Assembly: GCA_002491605.1 (NCBI GenBank)
Contig: DKWG01000021.1
Coordinates: 1-23,437 of the forward strand
Source: Ruminococcus sp. UBA7158
Lineage (GTDB): Bacteria; Bacillota; Clostridia; Oscillospirales; Ruminococcaceae
Reading direction: 5' to 3'
Length of the DNA stretch: 23,437 bases
Both the position numbers and the translations under genes were made by a program. This document shows positions 23,041 to 23,437 of the stretch, in pieces. The first letter of the stretch is position 1. Every line of letters starts with the position of its first letter. The notes under the pieces are model-generated. The model was given only the letters and a program-made list of their open reading frames with translations. It did not search any database and was not told the origin of the DNA.

Positions 23041-23295
23041 TTCCGCTTCTTGCTGCTTTCATAGTGCATCATCCTTTTTAAAAGTATGTTGACTTAGGTT
23101 TGCCGGTTTGTTTTTGATGAAGGGGCTTACCTCTTCATTGGAAACACTCCCTTGTCTGTAGTTTTAACTAAATTCCACTTCTTGCCACTTTCATTTTGCA
23201 TCATCCTCTTCTGAATTTCAAAACGGTGATGTTGGCTGCTTGGCTGTTCGTTAAACCTTAAGGGGTTTGCTTAGTTCTTCATCGGAACCCTCTCC
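23041..23295 (-). repeat. Diverged tandem duplication inside the large RNA
   Basis: Unit 1 starts with GGAGaGgGTTcCgATGAAG at 23295 and unit 2 with GGAGtGtTTcCaATGAAG at 23150 (lower case marks differences). Both continue with a CCCCTT segment. Each unit ends in GGATGATGCA (23206-23197 and 23074-23065) followed by ATGAAAG and GCAAGAAG. Offsets of 145 and 132 nt at the two ends show an internal length change. Confidence 0.7.
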
Positions 23296-23335
23296 TTTTT
23301 ATTTTCCATGACCTTTATCTCTCTTCTGTGTCTAT

Positions 23336-23364
23336 AATATAGCATACTATTTGTGCATTGTCAA
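23336..23364 (-). promoter_or_regulatory. Strong sigma-A promoter of the large RNA
   Basis: On the minus strand a perfect TTGACA (23359-23364) and TATATT (23336-23341) are separated by exactly 17 nt. An A/T-rich upstream tract (23365-23437) resembles an UP element. The predicted start is near 23329. Confidence 0.8.
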
Positions 23365-23437
23365 TAGTTTTTTTAAACTTTTTTCAGATTTTTTATTTAA
23401 TATTTTATTAATAATTGTTTACAAACGAGTTATTGAC

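Larger units (their letters stand above)
22651..23329 (-). ncRNA. Large structured noncoding RNA candidate (about 680 nt)
   Basis: A complete transcription unit without a protein gene. Near-consensus promoter at 23336-23364, start near 23329, terminator at 22651-22679. No minus-strand ORF of 60 codons or more exists in it. Local stems are plentiful: ATGAAG/CTTCAT (23138-23117), GTTCcG/CGAAC (23288-23246) enclosing AAACC/GGTTT, AAGCTTG (22941-22935) with CAAGCTT (22891-22885) enclosing ACAT-GAGA/TCTC-ATGT, GCTG-TAAA-CAGC (22839-22828) and GCAGA/TCTGC (22720-22701). Internal duplication and recurring ATGAAAG and GAGTCC motifs add to the pattern. Size and setting recall ornate large RNAs of Firmicutes such as ROOL or GOLLD, but I cannot match a consensus from memory. 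Several SD-led mini-ORFs are the main alternative explanation. It is not RNase P RNA, tmRNA, SRP RNA or 6S RNA by any motif I know. Confidence 0.6.

Noticed and set aside
22651..23329. Possible CRISPR array because of repeated segments
   Set aside because: The repeats are few, diverged and unevenly spaced, with no constant repeat-spacer pattern.

Overview
The window looks like a chromosome segment of a low-to-mid GC, spore-forming Firmicute, most likely a gut-type Clostridia (Oscillospiraceae/Ruminococcaceae-like). The evidence is a SpoIID homologue, purine-rich Shine-Dalgarno (SD) sites, sigma-A promoters of the TTGACA/TATAAT type, TTG and GTG starts, and a Trk/Ktr pair. Species cannot be named from the sequence.

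Layout. (1) Positions 1-4560, plus strand: a two-gene potassium uptake unit (trkA, trkH), then a GH13 alpha-glucosidase-type enzyme, closed by a two-way terminator. (2) 4606-6750, minus strand: a histidine-phosphatase-family protein and SpoIID. (3) 6867-7079, plus strand: promoter, long leader hairpin, tRNA-Arg(CCT) and a strong terminator. (4) 7139-14358, minus strand: a polymorphic-toxin island. A secreted Rhs/YD-repeat protein of about 1,850 residues is split into two reading frames near 11300. It ends in a toxin tip followed 4 nt later by a probable immunity gene. Downstream lies an orphan toxin-tip cassette that shares a 191-bp segment with the main gene, is broken by one in-frame TGA, and has its own probable immunity gene. 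(5) 14618-21991, minus strand: a run of closely packed genes, ktrB, ktrA, a TraX-family membrane protein, a GNAT acetyltransferase, thiamine pyrophosphokinase and an M16 metallopeptidase. (6) 22105-22482, minus strand: a DtxR-type metal-dependent repressor with its own promoter. (7) 22651-23364, minus strand: a near-consensus promoter, about 680 nt without a convincing long ORF, and an intrinsic terminator. This looks like a large structured noncoding RNA with internal duplications.

How the parts work together. Both ends carry a complete potassium uptake pair of a different subtype (two-RCK TrkA with TrkH; one-RCK KtrA with KtrB). The Rhs island is built for toxin exchange: the shared 191-bp segment would let recombination delete the current tip and immunity gene and join the orphan tip and its immunity gene to the main Rhs body. 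The most novel-looking items are the large RNA candidate at the right edge, the Rhs frame break with a possible slippery site, and the silent toxin cassette.
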